64,000 bases of DNA, from the NCBI GenBank assembly GCA_963833495.1, contig CAWHYJ010000001.1, positions 124,001 to 188,000 of the forward strand. The letters are read 5' to 3'. Positions 34,039-43,401 of this stretch are shown here, one piece after another. This DNA comes from Fodinibacter sp963833495. Lineage in GTDB: Bacteria > Actinomycetota > Actinomycetes > Actinomycetales > Dermatophilaceae. The position numbers and the translations under genes are program-made. How positions within the stretch are numbered: position 1 is the first letter of the stretch; each line of letters starts with the position of its first letter. Below the pieces are notes generated by a model. It saw nothing but the letters and a program-made list of their open reading frames with translations. It was not told the DNA's origin and did not search any database.

Positions 34039-34860
34039 GTGCTGCGGACCGCCCTGACGCCGAGGTTCCTCGGCCTGCTCGGGCTCGCGCTCGTGCTCTG
34101 CGCCACGTTCGTCTGGCTCGGCCGCTGGCAGCTCGGCGTCGCTGAGAGCACCGCCCACCGGGAGGCGGTCGAGCAGGCGCGCTCGCAGAAGCCGGCCGAG
34201 CTGACGACGCTGCTGCAGCCGCACGCGCCGTTCCGTGGCGACCTGTCGTCGCGGCCGTTCATCGCCACCGGCCACTACGTGGCCGATGGCCAGCTGCTCG
34301 TGCCCGGGCGCCGGCTCGAGGGGCGGCCCGGGCTGTGGGTGCTCACGCCGTTCGTGCTCGACAACGGCGGCGCCACCCTGCCCGTGGTGCGGGGCTTCGT
34401 GCCGGGTGCCGCGTCGGCCGACCCCCCGCCCGAGGGCACCCTCACGATCCGTGGCGGGCTGGCGCCGGGGGAGTCGCCCTCGCCCGACCCCGTGCCGCCG
34501 GGGCAGATCGGCTCGGTCGACCTGTCGGTGCTCGTCAACGAGTGGCCCGGCGAGCTGTACAACGCGTTCGGGTTCCTGGAGTCGCAGAGCCCGGCACCGG
34601 CATCCGGCCCGACCCTGGTGCCCACCCCCGTCGGCGACACGGGCGTGCAGTGGCGCAACGCGGCGTATGCCGTGCAGTGGTGGATCTTCGCGGCGTTCAC
34701 CCTGTGGATGTGGGCCCGGATGGTGCGCGACGAGACCCGCCGGGCGCGGGCGGAGTCGGTGGCCGAGTCGCCGGGTGAGCCCGCGGAGCCGAAGGGGGCG
34801 GGGGCCGTCGACAGGGAGCCCGTCGCCGCGGGTGACAATGGTGGGCGTGACGACGCCTGA
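34039..34860 (+). CDS. SURF1-family cytochrome oxidase assembly protein
   Basis: 273 aa. N-terminal TM helix (FLGLLGLALVLCATFVWLG) followed by RWQLGVAES; then PFRGDLSSRPFIATGHYV, LLVPGRRLEGRPGLWVLTPF and a second helix YAVQWWIFAAFTLWMWARM, the usual SURF1 layout. Helps insert heme during aa3-type oxidase assembly. Highly charged C-terminal tail. Confidence 0.9.
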   Translation: MLRTALTPRFLGLLGLALVLCATFVWLGRWQLGVAESTAHREAVEQARSQKPAELTTLLQPHAPFRGDLSSRPFIATGHYVADGQLLVPGRRLEGRPGLWVLTPFVLDNGGATLPVVRGFVPGAASADPPPEGTLTIRGGLAPGESPSPDPVPPGQIGSVDLSVLVNEWPGELYNAFGFLESQSPAPASGPTLVPTPVGDTGVQWRNAAYAVQWWIFAAFTLWMWARMVRDETRRARAESVAESPGEPAEPKGAGAVDREPVAAGDNGGRDDA

Positions 34861-35263
34861 GCCCAGCACCCCCGCCGCCTCGACTCCCGGCATCCCCTCG
34901 TCGGCCGCACACGCTGGGCTGCGCATCGAGGACGCCGAGGGCGTGCGGCCCCGCCTCACCTTCTTCAAGGTGATGGCGTTCATCGTCGGCGTCGGCCTGT
35001 TGCTGCTCGTGGTCGAGATCGTGCTGTCCTACGGCTTCGGGCTGAAGGGCGCGGACAACCCGCTCTCGTGGTGGCCGCAGCCGCACGGCTTCATCTACAT
35101 GGTCTACCTCGTGGCCACCGCGCTGCTCGGCTTCAAGGTCGGGTGGACGCTGCCGAAGATCGTGCTCGTCATGCTCGCCGGCTGCGTGCCCTTCCTGTCG
35201 TTCTGGGTCGAGCGCCGGGTCGCCCGTGAGGTCGAGGCAGGTCTCGCGGCGGTGCGCCAGTAG
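34838..35263 (+). CDS. DUF3817 membrane protein
   Basis: 141 aa. Three membrane segments (MAFIVGVGLLLLVVEIVLSY; GFIYMVYLVATALLGFKVG; KIVLVMLAGCVPFLSFWVE) and the PQPHGFIYMVYL motif of DUF3817. Several in-frame starts exist (GTG 34832, ATG 34838, GTG 34841, GTG 34847); ATG 34838 is chosen without strong evidence. Overlaps the SURF1 3' end by 23 nt. The TAG stop is part of the -10-like TAGCCT before guaA. Confidence 0.85.
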   Translation: MVGVTTPEPSTPAASTPGIPSSAAHAGLRIEDAEGVRPRLTFFKVMAFIVGVGLLLLVVEIVLSYGFGLKGADNPLSWWPQPHGFIYMVYLVATALLGFKVGWTLPKIVLVMLAGCVPFLSFWVERRVAREVEAGLAAVRQ

Positions 35264-35266
35264 CCT
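35261..35266 (+). promoter_or_regulatory. putative -10 hexamer TAGCCT for guaA
   Basis: TAGCCT ends 7 nt before GTG 35274 and overlaps the stop of the DUF3817 gene. Confidence 0.45.
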
Positions 35267-35273
35267 TGGCCGC

Positions 35274-36929
35274 GTGAGCGACGCCCCCCGCACGGACCCC
35301 GCCATGCCCCATCACGACGACCCTGACCACGTGGTCGTCGAGGGTGGCGAGCCGGTGCACCTCGCCGACCGACCCGTGCTCGTCGTCGACTTCGGCGCCC
35401 AGTACGCGCAGCTGATCGCGCGGCGGGTGCGCGAGGCCTCGTGCTTCAGCGAGGTCGTGCCGCACTCGATGCCGGTGGCCGAGATGCTCGCCAAGGACCC
35501 CGCCGCGGTGATCCTGTCCGGAGGTCCGTCGTCGGTCTACGAGGAAGGTGCCCCCTCGCTCGACCCCGCGCTGCTCGAGGCCGGGGTGCCGGTGTTCGGC
35601 ATGTGCTACGGCTTCCAGGCGATGGCGCGGGCGCTCGGCGGCACCGTGGAGAAGACGGGTCTGTCGGAGTTCGGGGCGACGCCGGCGTCGATCCTCGACA
35701 CGTCGTCGACGCTGTTCAACGGGCAGCCGACCGACCAGTCGGTGTGGATGAGCCACGGCGACTCGGTGTCGCAGGCGCCGGCCGGGATGACGGTCACGGC
35801 CACGACGTCGGGGGCGCCGGTGGCCGGGTTCGAGGACGACGAGCGGAAGTTGTACGGGGTGCAGTGGCACCCGGAGGTGCTGCACTCGACGTTCGGCCAG
35901 CAGGTGCTCGAGAACTTCCTGCTCCGCGGGGCGGGGCTGTCGGGGGAGTGGACCGCCGCGAACGTCGTCGACGACCTGGTCGCGTCGGTGCGGGCGCAGG
36001 TGGGTGAGGCGCGCGTCATCTGCGGGCTGTCCGGAGGCGTCGACTCGTCGGTGGCGGCGGCGTTGGTGCAGAAGGCCGTCGGCGACCAGCTGACCTGTGT
36101 GTTCGTCGACCACGGGCTGCTGCGCTCGGGGGAGGCGGAGCAGGTCGAGAAGGACTTCGTGACGGCCACCGGGGTCGACCTGCTCGTCGTCGACGCCCGC
36201 GAGCGGTTCCTGTCTGCGCTGGCCGGGGTCTCGGACCCCGAGGAGAAGCGCAAGATCATCGGCCGCGAGTTCATCCGGGTGTTCGAGCAGGCGGCGCGCG
36301 ACGTCGTGGGGTCGCACTCGGGGGACTCGGACCACCCGGTCGAGTTCCTGGTGCAGGGCACCTTGTACCCCGACGTGGTCGAGTCGGGCGGCGGCACCGG
36401 CACCGCGAACATCAAGTCGCACCACAACGTGGGCGGGCTGCCCGACGACCTGCAGTTCAAGCTGGTCGAGCCGCTGCGGCTGCTGTTCAAGGACGAGGTG
36501 CGCCAGGTCGGTCTCGAGCTCGGCGTGCCGGAGGGGATCGTGTGGCGCCAGCCGTTCCCCGGCCCCGGGCTCGGCATCCGGATCGTCGGTGAGGTGACGG
36601 CCGAGCGGCTCGACGTGCTGCGGGCTGCCGATGCGATCGCGCGCGAGGAGCTGACGGCTGCTGGGCTGGACCGCGACATCTGGCAGTGCCCGGTGGTGCT
36701 GCTCGGCGACGTGCGCTCGGTCGGGGTGCAGGGCGACGGCCGCACCTACGGCCACCCGGTGGTGCTGCGGCCGGTGTCGTCGGAGGACGCGATGACCGCC
36801 GACTGGACCCGGGTTCCCTACGACGTGCTGGCCAAGATCTCGACCCGCATCACCAACGAGGTGCGCGAGGTCAACCGGGTGGTGCTCGACATCACGAGCA
36901 AGCCGCCGGGCACCATCGAGTGGGAGTGA
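35274..36929 (+). CDS. guaA: GMP synthase (glutamine-hydrolysing)
   Basis: 551 aa. N-terminal class I glutamine amidotransferase (VVDFGAQYAQLIARRVRE; nucleophile FGMCYGFQ; YGVQWHPEV), then the ATP pyrophosphatase domain (GLSGGVDSSVAAAL) and dimerisation domain ending ITSKPPGTIEWE. Converts XMP to GMP, the step after GuaB. GTG 35274 with TAGCCT 7 nt upstream is preferred; ATG 35304 is an alternative. A His/Asp/Glu-rich 30-residue leader precedes the conserved core. Confidence 0.95.
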   Translation: MSDAPRTDPAMPHHDDPDHVVVEGGEPVHLADRPVLVVDFGAQYAQLIARRVREASCFSEVVPHSMPVAEMLAKDPAAVILSGGPSSVYEEGAPSLDPALLEAGVPVFGMCYGFQAMARALGGTVEKTGLSEFGATPASILDTSSTLFNGQPTDQSVWMSHGDSVSQAPAGMTVTATTSGAPVAGFEDDERKLYGVQWHPEVLHSTFGQQVLENFLLRGAGLSGEWTAANVVDDLVASVRAQVGEARVICGLSGGVDSSVAAALVQKAVGDQLTCVFVDHGLLRSGEAEQVEKDFVTATGVDLLVVDARERFLSALAGVSDPEEKRKIIGREFIRVFEQAARDVVGSHSGDSDHPVEFLVQGTLYPDVVESGGGTGTANIKSHHNVGGLPDDLQFKLVEPLRLLFKDEVRQVGLELGVPEGIVWRQPFPGPGLGIRIVGEVTAERLDVLRAADAIAREELTAAGLDRDIWQCPVVLLGDVRSVGVQGDGRTYGHPVVLRPVSSEDAMTADWTRVPYDVLAKISTRITNEVREVNRVVLDITSKPPGTIEWE

Positions 36930-37097
36930 ACGCCGCGCCCTTTCTGGTGTGGCCCAGCACTTCCTCGACGCCTGGCTCCGACGAGCTCGGCGGAGCGTAC
37001 CCACGAACAGGCAGTCGGCAGACGGGGAAACCCTGATGAGCGTGGCCAAGCCGCCTTCAGCGAGCCACTGCCTGTCCGCAGGTGCACTCATCTGCCG

Positions 37098-38522
37098 CTA
37101 GAAGGGTGGCTCTGCTGGGAAGGGGTCTCGGCGAGGCGCGATGGCGGGGACCGGTTGGGGTGGGGCGGGTTCGATCGGTGGCCAGTGGGTGTGTTGGGGG
37201 TAGGTCATGCGTCGTTTGCCGTTGGGTGAGGTCCAGGTGGCGGTGCCGTCGGGGTCGAGCTGGTAGGTCCAGCGGCGGCGTTGTTTGAGGCGGTGGTGTC
37301 GGCGGCAGAGCCCGCCGAGGTTGGTGGGGGTGGTGGGTCCGGTGGGCCAGGGTTGGGCGTGGTCGGTGTCGCAGGCCATGGCGGGGCGGGTGCAGCCCCA
37401 CATCCGGCAGGTGCCGTCGCGGGTGGCGACGAAGTCCTTCATCGCGCGGGGTGGGCGGTAGGCGGTGGTGACCGACTCCGTGAGGGCGCCGGTGCGGGCG
37501 TCGAGCAGGGCGCGGCCGATGTCGGTGGGGACGACCGCGAGCAGGGTTTCGACGGTGTCGGCGTCGATGAACCCGATGCCCGGGACCTCGCACCCGTTGA
37601 GCGCTGCGAGGACGGAGAAGTTGCTGCCGAGCCCGGCCCCGGCGACGCCCGTGGTGCGGCCGTCCGCGGCGGCGGCGGCGGCTGCGTCCTTGGCCTGGAC
37701 GGCGTCGGTGCCGGTGATGACGGGGATGCCGAGGGTGATCTTGGCGGTGACGGTGACGTTGCTGAGGACGAGGTCGGCCAGGGCGTCGGCGCGGGCCTGG
37801 TCGAGGGTGAGCGAGGGGTTGTCCTGGGCCAGGGTGTCGCCGTGGCGCTTGACGGCGTCCCACATCGCCGCGGACGGCCCGGTCGGCAGCTGGGCGCACC
37901 ACATGGTGGTGCCGTCCGGGCCGGCGTTGACCTCGACGTACCGGTCCTTGCGGTTCTTCCTGCTGGCCTGGCGCATCTGGTCGGCGGCGACGCGGGTGGC
38001 GAGCGTGCGGATGACACTGGTGACCCGGGCCGGGTCCAGGCCGGGCAGCCGGTCGAGCAGCACGGCCTCGACCGTGGCGCACGCCTTCAGGTCCAGGCCC
38101 TCGCAGACGGAGACGACCTTGGCGATGGTGGCGGTGGTCAGCTCACCGGCCACCACCTTCCCGAGCAGCCTCGGGAACCGCTCGGAGGTCTTCGCGGCCA
38201 GCGACACCCGCCGGCCGGCGGCCCACTCACCGAGGCCGGCCTCGAGGGACACCAGGGAGGGGGCCATCGGGTCGACGAACCCCAGGCCGTGGTGCACCTC
38301 GACGGGCCCGCGGTCGGTCAGGCGGCTCTCGTGCGAGGCGGCGTGGGCCATCGCGACCAGCTGCGCCCCCTCCACCGCGTTGGACGCCCCCTGCAGCTCA
38401 CCGCTGATCTCGAACAGCTCGTCGCGCTCCATCTCGGAGCCGCGCTCAGCCAGCTCCGCACCGATCGCGGACGCCTCGGCACGGACCACCGCGATGCGGG
38501 CGCGGAGCTGGCTGGTCGACAT
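37098..38522 (-). CDS. DUF222/HNH endonuclease-signature protein (13E12 family)
   Basis: 474 aa. The N-terminal two thirds is the helical DUF222 region; the C-terminal HNH motif is CRMWGCTRPAMACDTDH ... TNLGGLCRRHHRLKQ, with all metal-binding positions present. The family is multicopy in actinobacteria and resembles the mycobacterial REP13E12 proteins; a role in DNA mobility is suspected but unproven. The upstream 40 nt are distinctly AT-rich for this genome and contain GATGAGG before the ATG. Confidence 0.88.
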   Translation of the reverse strand: MSTSQLRARIAVVRAEASAIGAELAERGSEMERDELFEISGELQGASNAVEGAQLVAMAHAASHESRLTDRGPVEVHHGLGFVDPMAPSLVSLEAGLGEWAAGRRVSLAAKTSERFPRLLGKVVAGELTTATIAKVVSVCEGLDLKACATVEAVLLDRLPGLDPARVTSVIRTLATRVAADQMRQASRKNRKDRYVEVNAGPDGTTMWCAQLPTGPSAAMWDAVKRHGDTLAQDNPSLTLDQARADALADLVLSNVTVTAKITLGIPVITGTDAVQAKDAAAAAAADGRTTGVAGAGLGSNFSVLAALNGCEVPGIGFIDADTVETLLAVVPTDIGRALLDARTGALTESVTTAYRPPRAMKDFVATRDGTCRMWGCTRPAMACDTDHAQPWPTGPTTPTNLGGLCRRHHRLKQRRRWTYQLDPDGTATWTSPNGKRRMTYPQHTHWPPIEPAPPQPVPAIAPRRDPFPAEPPF

Positions 38523-38832
38523 ACCTCATCATACTCGAACACAGCGTACGATAACATAGTTGTCCACAGATCAATTCGGATGCCGCACAGCCAAGTTCGC
38601 TTGCCAGACGGGCGCCCGACGACGCTCCGAGACCTCGGGGTGATGGCACCGATTTCTCCGACCCTTGTCAGACGCGCCGGCGAGCCGAAAGCGCGACCGG
38701 GCGCCTACGGCATCCGAAGCGCCTTTCAGCGAACTCACCCGGATCGGCCGGTGACGCAACCGCCACGACACACGGCGAGCCGGGGGTCGTCCCTGCAACG
38801 ACCCCCGGCTCGCGGGCGAACCCAGGGCGGCG
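38523..38832. other. intergenic stretch with AT-rich promoter region and one strong hairpin
   Basis: No gene was found here. 38523-38575 is AT-rich and probably holds the promoter of the DUF222 protein; the remainder is noncoding apart from the terminator hairpin at 38775-38813. Confidence 0.5.
38775..38813 (-). terminator. perfect 16-bp hairpin after the DUF4242 gene
   Basis: GCGAGCCGGGGGTCGT and ACGACCCCCGGCTCGC pair perfectly around the loop CCCTGCA, 20 nt past the stop. There is no T-run, as is common in high-GC actinobacteria. Confidence 0.75.
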
Positions 38833-39084
38833 TCAGACGCCTTCCTGGACCCGGTAGACGGCGTCCGCCACCAGCCCGTGTGCCTCGCGGTGCACGGTGT
38901 TGGCGGCCTCGACGTCGGGAGCCTCGACGAGGCAGAAGATCTGGCCCTGGCCCTCGTCGACCCAGTAGCGCAGGTAGCTGACCCCGTGCGCGTCCTGGGT
39001 GGCGAGGTCGGCCTCGTGGGCCTTGGCCACGTCCTGCATCGTGACTCCGTCACCGAGTGAGTGAACGTCCATGAAGAGCGGCAT
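38833..39084 (-). CDS. DUF4242 protein (SCO4226-like)
   Basis: 83 aa, one ferredoxin-like DUF4242 domain: MDVHSLGDGVTMQDVAKAHEAD, YLRYWVDEGQGQIFCLVEAP, AANTVHREAHGLVADAVYRV. The Streptomyces homologue SCO4226 binds nickel; metal binding here is inference. AAGGAA precedes the ATG. Confidence 0.88.
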   Translation of the reverse strand: MPLFMDVHSLGDGVTMQDVAKAHEADLATQDAHGVSYLRYWVDEGQGQIFCLVEAPDVEAANTVHREAHGLVADAVYRVQEGV

Positions 39085-39159
39085 TGCGGTGTTCCTTCCG
39101 AGGTGTTTGTGTGTCCCTCAGTTCTATTCGCACGGCCGCCACTCGCTCATCGGTACCCG

Positions 39160-41766
39160 CTACCCATCTCCACCCGCGCCACTACCCAGATCGGCGAGCT
39201 CGCGCCGGCTCGAAGCACCTACCTTCGCCAGGATCGACGACACGTGGTGCTCGGCCGTGCGCCGCGAGATGACGAGCCGCTCGGCCACCTGCGCGTCGGT
39301 GAGCCCCTCGCTGACCAGGCCGAGGACCTCCACCTCGCGCGCCGTCAACCCCGTTGGATGCCGTGCCGACCGGGCCGCGCGAGGCGCCACCCAGCCCTGC
39401 GCCCGCAGGAGTGCGCGGGCCCTCCCCGCGGCCGCATCGGCGCCCAGCCGGTCGAACAGCCGGGCGGCCTCGGTGAGCCCCTCCTGCGTGCCGCTCCGGG
39501 CGAGCGCCAACGCCTGCTCGAAAGGGCACCCCAGCCGCCGCCACAGCTCCGATGCCTCCGCCCACCGCCCCGCCCGCTCGGCGGCGAATGGCGGCGCCAG
39601 CAGCTCGACCGGCACCACGACGTCGTCCGGGAGCCACGTCGCGACCGCCCCACGGTTCCACGGGCAGTCGGCGGACTCGGCGGTGCGCCAGCCCTCGAGG
39701 GCGACCGTCTGGCACGTGTCGACGTCGCCACTGATCCAGGCGGCCTCGCACCTGGTAGACACCGCAGGACCGACCCGCTGCACTTCCCGCATGCCGGCCG
39801 CGAGCTCTGTCGCCCGCCTCAGCTCACCCTCGGCCCGTGGATCCCCCACTCGCGAGTGCACGTGTGCAAGAACGAGAACGGGCTCGATGGCATCGATCGC
39901 CGACATGTTGCTGCGCTCCAGCACCGACTCGGCCAGCTGCCGGGCGGCCGTCGCCTCGCCCCGGTTCAGGTGGAGGCGCGCCCGGCCCCCCTCGAGGTAC
40001 AGGGTCCACGAGTCGAGGTCGCGGTCGATGCAGTAGTCCATTCCCTCGTCGAGGTAACGCTGCGCCTCCTCATGCCGCCGTTGCACCACCGCGGCGGACA
40101 CGAGGTTGCAGTAGGCCCGGGCCGCGTGCTCGTGCAGGTCGGCGGCCCGAGCCCCCTCCAGGCTCTCGACCAGCCGGGCGCGCCCTGCGTCGAGGTCGCC
40201 CGCCGTGATCTCCATGGTGCCGAGGTTGTTCAGGGCGTGCAGCCGCACCTCCTCACGGCGGCCGCCCTCGGGCAGCCGGTCGACGAGGTCGAGCGTGCGC
40301 CGCCCCCACTCCCGGGTGCCGGCGAGGTCGCTCGAGAGCATCCGCAGCTGGGCGCTGTTGCTGTAGGCCAGCGCCTGCTCGACGGTCTCGGTGCCCTCCA
40401 GCAGCTCGATGGCCGCCTCGGCCTGCTGCTCCGCGTCGTCGCGCCGCCCGGCGAACCAGCTCAGCCGCGACAGGCAGCGCCAGGCGTCGCCGACCCGCAC
40501 GCCCTCGCCGGCGGCGTCCCAGATGTCGAGGGCCTCGCGGGTCGCGGTGATCGCCTCGTCGATGTGCAGCGTCAGGTAGGACTCGTAGCCCAGCGCCCAG
40601 AGCAGCTCGGCGCGTTGGGAGTCGGCCAGCCGGTCGGCGTGCCGCAGCGCCCGGCGGTACTGGCGCACGGCCTCCTGGTGCGCCCCCAGCTCGGCCGCGC
40701 GGGCCGCGGCCACCGGCGCGAACGCCAGCACGGCATCCACGTCGCCGGCCGCCTCGGCGTGGTGCGCCAGCAGCGCCGGGTCCGCCCCACGCGCGATGAA
40801 GGCGGCCAGCAGGCGCCGATGGATGTGCACCGAGCGGCCCACGGGCACCTCGTCGGCCACGGCGAGCCGCGCGAGCTCGTGCCGGAAGACGACGTCACCG
40901 TCGACCTGGCGCAGCAGACCCCGGTCGAGCGGCTCGTCGATCGCGGTGAGGCCGTGGGCGAGCAGGTCGACGAGCAGGCCGGTCTCGGCGCGGGCGCCCG
41001 CGAGAGCGACGACCTCCAAGGCTCGCTGCGACTCCTCGTCGAGGCGGGCCACCCGCGCCAGCACGGCGTCGCGCACCGTGGGCGGCACCCGACCGGTGCC
41101 CGCCGAGAGGGCCTCGGTGACGAAGAACGCGTTGCCTCCGGTGACGCCGAACAGCTGCGCCGGGTCGGCGCCCGCGGCCTCCGGATGCTCGCGCGCGTGC
41201 TCCGCGACCAGGCGGCGCACGGCATCCGGGGTCAGTGGGGGGAGGTCGATGCGTCGCGTCCCCGTGGCGGATGCCGTGTCGCCCAGCAGGATTCGCAGCC
41301 CACGCACCGCCGCGGCATCCTCGGGACGGTAGGTGACGAGCACCAGCGCACGGCATCGGTGGATGCGCCGCGCCAGGAACCTGAGGAGGTCGAGGGTCGC
41401 CTCGTCGGCCCAGTGGGCGTCCTCCACGACGAGCAGCCTGGGCCGGCCGTCGGGCGGGTCGGAGAGGGTGGCGAGGAGCCGGGCGAAGACGTCCTGACGG
41501 CTTGCCCCGAGCGGCCAGACGTCGTCCGGCAGGTGGGGGAGCATCTCGACGAGCGGGCCCAGCGGGGCGGGCGTCGCGGACCCGTCGCAGGCTCCCACAG
41601 CGACCGCTGCGGTCGCGCCGGCGTCAGCCATGACTTGCGCGGTGAAGGTCGACTTGCCGATGCCGGCCTCCCCGGCGACGTAGACCAGACGCCCGTGACC
41701 GGCCGCCGCCTCGGCCAGGTAGTCGGCGCAGGCGCGCAGCTGTTCCGCACGTTCCAGGAGCACCAC
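39160..41766 (-). CDS. large LuxR-family transcriptional regulator with AAA ATPase domain (LAL type)
   Basis: 868 aa. Residues about 1-220: ATPase with Walker A VAGEAGIGKSTFT and Walker B RLLVVEDAHWAD. A long TPR-like helical middle follows (about 330-770). The C-terminal LuxR HTH is GLTAREVEVLGLVSEGLTDAQ / ISRRTAEHHVSSILAKVGA. Such proteins activate catabolic or secondary-metabolite genes in response to an inducer. The frame is open far upstream; GTG 41766 (TACCGT 7 nt upstream) is preferred, GTG 41775 is possible. Target genes unknown. Confidence 0.87.
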   Translation of the reverse strand: MVLLERAEQLRACADYLAEAAAGHGRLVYVAGEAGIGKSTFTAQVMADAGATAAVAVGACDGSATPAPLGPLVEMLPHLPDDVWPLGASRQDVFARLLATLSDPPDGRPRLLVVEDAHWADEATLDLLRFLARRIHRCRALVLVTYRPEDAAAVRGLRILLGDTASATGTRRIDLPPLTPDAVRRLVAEHAREHPEAAGADPAQLFGVTGGNAFFVTEALSAGTGRVPPTVRDAVLARVARLDEESQRALEVVALAGARAETGLLVDLLAHGLTAIDEPLDRGLLRQVDGDVVFRHELARLAVADEVPVGRSVHIHRRLLAAFIARGADPALLAHHAEAAGDVDAVLAFAPVAAARAAELGAHQEAVRQYRRALRHADRLADSQRAELLWALGYESYLTLHIDEAITATREALDIWDAAGEGVRVGDAWRCLSRLSWFAGRRDDAEQQAEAAIELLEGTETVEQALAYSNSAQLRMLSSDLAGTREWGRRTLDLVDRLPEGGRREEVRLHALNNLGTMEITAGDLDAGRARLVESLEGARAADLHEHAARAYCNLVSAAVVQRRHEEAQRYLDEGMDYCIDRDLDSWTLYLEGGRARLHLNRGEATAARQLAESVLERSNMSAIDAIEPVLVLAHVHSRVGDPRAEGELRRATELAAGMREVQRVGPAVSTRCEAAWISGDVDTCQTVALEGWRTAESADCPWNRGAVATWLPDDVVVPVELLAPPFAAERAGRWAEASELWRRLGCPFEQALALARSGTQEGLTEAARLFDRLGADAAAGRARALLRAQGWVAPRAARSARHPTGLTAREVEVLGLVSEGLTDAQVAERLVISRRTAEHHVSSILAKVGASSRRELADLGSGAGGDG

Positions 41767-41855
41767 GGACCTCACGGTAGGCCGGTTGGGCGATGTCGAA
41801 CAGGGCTGAGCCTGCGGATGCCGGGCGCTCACCGCCCGCGTCCGGCTGCCCGTGC

Positions 41856-42587
41856 TCAGCTCGTCGCCTCGGCCGGCAGCACGCGGAACTCGTTGCCACC
41901 GGGGTCGGCGAGCACCACTGCGCCATCCTCGCCTCGGGCGCCCTCGGGGCGGGTGGCGCCGAGCGCGAGGAGGCGCTCGACCTCGGCCCGCTGGCCGGCA
42001 TCCGGCGACGGGGCGAGGTGCCACCGCCACCGCTGCGTCCCGGTGCGTTCCGTGTACGGCGGGCCGCCCCAGGAGATCTTCGAGCCGCCGCCTGGCGACT
42101 GGATGGCCGTCTCCTCGTCCTGGTCCCAGACGAGCGGCCAGCCCAGCGCGGCGCTCCAGAAGCGGCCGACCTCCGGCGAGCCGTCGCTCGACAGGCAGCC
42201 GATGCGGGCGGTGCCGGTGAGGAAGCCGTTGCCGGCCTCGATGACGCAGAACTCGTTGCCCTCGGGGTCGGCGAGCACCACGTGCTCCTCCATCGGCAGC
42301 TGGCCGACGTCGAGGTGGTGCGCGCCGAGCTCGAGGGCCCGTGCCACGGTCGCCGACTGGTCCTCGCGGGTGTCGCTGTGCAGGTCGAAGTGCATCTGGT
42401 TGGGCCCGACCTTGGGCGCGCTCGTCGGGGCGAACCGCACCGCGAACCCTGGCTCCCCGTCGGGCGGCAGCACCACCTCGCCCGAACCGGCATCGTCGAC
42501 CTCCCGGCCGAGCACGCCGCCCCAGAACCGGGCGAGGGCCGCCGGGTCGTTGGCGTCGACGCACAGCGCCACCAGCTCACACGTCAT
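41856..42587 (-). CDS. VOC-family protein with two glyoxalase-like modules
   Basis: 243 aa in two similar halves: ALCVDANDPAALARFWGGVLGRE ... EEHVVLADPEGNEFCVIE, and GCLSSDGSPEVGRFWSAALGWP ... DGAVVLADPGGNEFRVLP. Each half has the VOC beta-alpha-beta fold with Glu in a DPxGNEF motif. Enzymatic role unknown. ATG 42587 follows AGGGGGA by 7 nt, so the much longer open frame is rejected. A TAGCGT at 42622-42627 (minus strand) may be its -10. Confidence 0.85.
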   Translation of the reverse strand: MTCELVALCVDANDPAALARFWGGVLGREVDDAGSGEVVLPPDGEPGFAVRFAPTSAPKVGPNQMHFDLHSDTREDQSATVARALELGAHHLDVGQLPMEEHVVLADPEGNEFCVIEAGNGFLTGTARIGCLSSDGSPEVGRFWSAALGWPLVWDQDEETAIQSPGGGSKISWGGPPYTERTGTQRWRWHLAPSPDAGQRAEVERLLALGATRPEGARGEDGAVVLADPGGNEFRVLPAEATS

Positions 42588-42699
42588 CCGTCGTCCCCCT
42601 GGTCCGGTCGTCTGCGGCCCCACGCTAGGACGCCCGGTCACACCGTCGCCAGTGCATTTCCGACGTGCACCACACGACCCGGCAGGCGAGGCTGGAAGC

Positions 42700-43401
42700 G
42701 TGGACGACGCAGCCCGCCTCCCAGACGACGCCGTCGAGACCGCGGTCGCCGCGGTGCGCTCCGGGGACCAGCCCTCACTGGCGGCCGTGCTCGCCGCCCA
42801 CCCGGCCCTGGTGTCGGGGCCGCTGCCCGGGCACGGTGGCCGGTCGTTGCTGCACGTCGCCACCGACTGGCCGGGCCACCTGCCGCATGTCGCCGCCACC
42901 ATCGCCGCCCTGGTGGCAGCCGGGGCCGACGTCAACGCGCGTTTCGTCGGCGAGCACACCGAGACGCCGCTGCACTGGGCAGCGAGCAACGACGACACGG
43001 ATGCCGTGACGGCGCTGCTCGACGCCGGCGCCGACATCGACGCACCCGGCGCCGTGATCGGTGGCGGCACCCCGCTCAACGACGCCACCGCCTTCGCCCA
43101 GTGGGATGCCGCGCGCCTCCTCGTGGAGCGCGGGGCCGCGGTGTCGCTGTTCGACGCCGCGGCACTGGGAATGACCGACCGGGTCGCCGCCGCGGTCGCC
43201 TCGGGCGATGTGGAGTCGCTCGACTCCCTGCTCTGGGGTGCATGCCACGGCGGCCGGCTCGGGACGGCATCCCTGCTGGTCGACGCCGGCGCAGACGTCG
43301 CCTGGCGCGGCTGGGACGGCCTGACCCCGCTCGGCGCTGCCGAGCGCGCCGGGGCCGAGGAGCTGGTCACCTGGCTGCGCGAGCGCGGCGCCGGCCGCTG
43401 A
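42700..43401 (+). CDS. ankyrin-repeat protein
   Basis: 233 aa. At least four ankyrin repeats: GGRSLLHVATDWPGHL, ETPLHWAASNDDTDAVTALLDAGAD, GTPLNDATAFAQWDAARLLVERGA and LTPLGAAERAGAEELVTWLRERGA. Cytoplasmic protein-protein interaction module with unknown partner. GTG 42700 preceded by GGAAG; the frame is open over 3.6 kb upstream only because it runs antisense through the LuxR gene. Confidence 0.85.
   Translation: MDDAARLPDDAVETAVAAVRSGDQPSLAAVLAAHPALVSGPLPGHGGRSLLHVATDWPGHLPHVAATIAALVAAGADVNARFVGEHTETPLHWAASNDDTDAVTALLDAGADIDAPGAVIGGGTPLNDATAFAQWDAARLLVERGAAVSLFDAAALGMTDRVAAAVASGDVESLDSLLWGACHGGRLGTASLLVDAGADVAWRGWDGLTPLGAAERAGAEELVTWLRERGAGR

Noticed and set aside
36930..37097. A tRNA or other structured RNA after guaA
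   Set aside because: A 9-bp inverted pair (ACAGGCAGT / ACTGCCTGT, 37007-37075) exists, but no cloverleaf, CCA end or known RNA motif could be formed.
38523..38560. A LexA (SOS) box before the DUF222/HNH gene
   Set aside because: TCGAAC is followed by GTACGA at a 5-nt rather than 4-nt spacing and with a mismatch, so it does not fit the actinobacterial LexA site.
39061..43401. A single 1446-codon plus-strand open frame
   Set aside because: Only its last 233 codons (from 42700) encode a protein-like sequence, the ankyrin repeats. The rest is antisense to the LuxR and VOC genes and is open only because of high GC.
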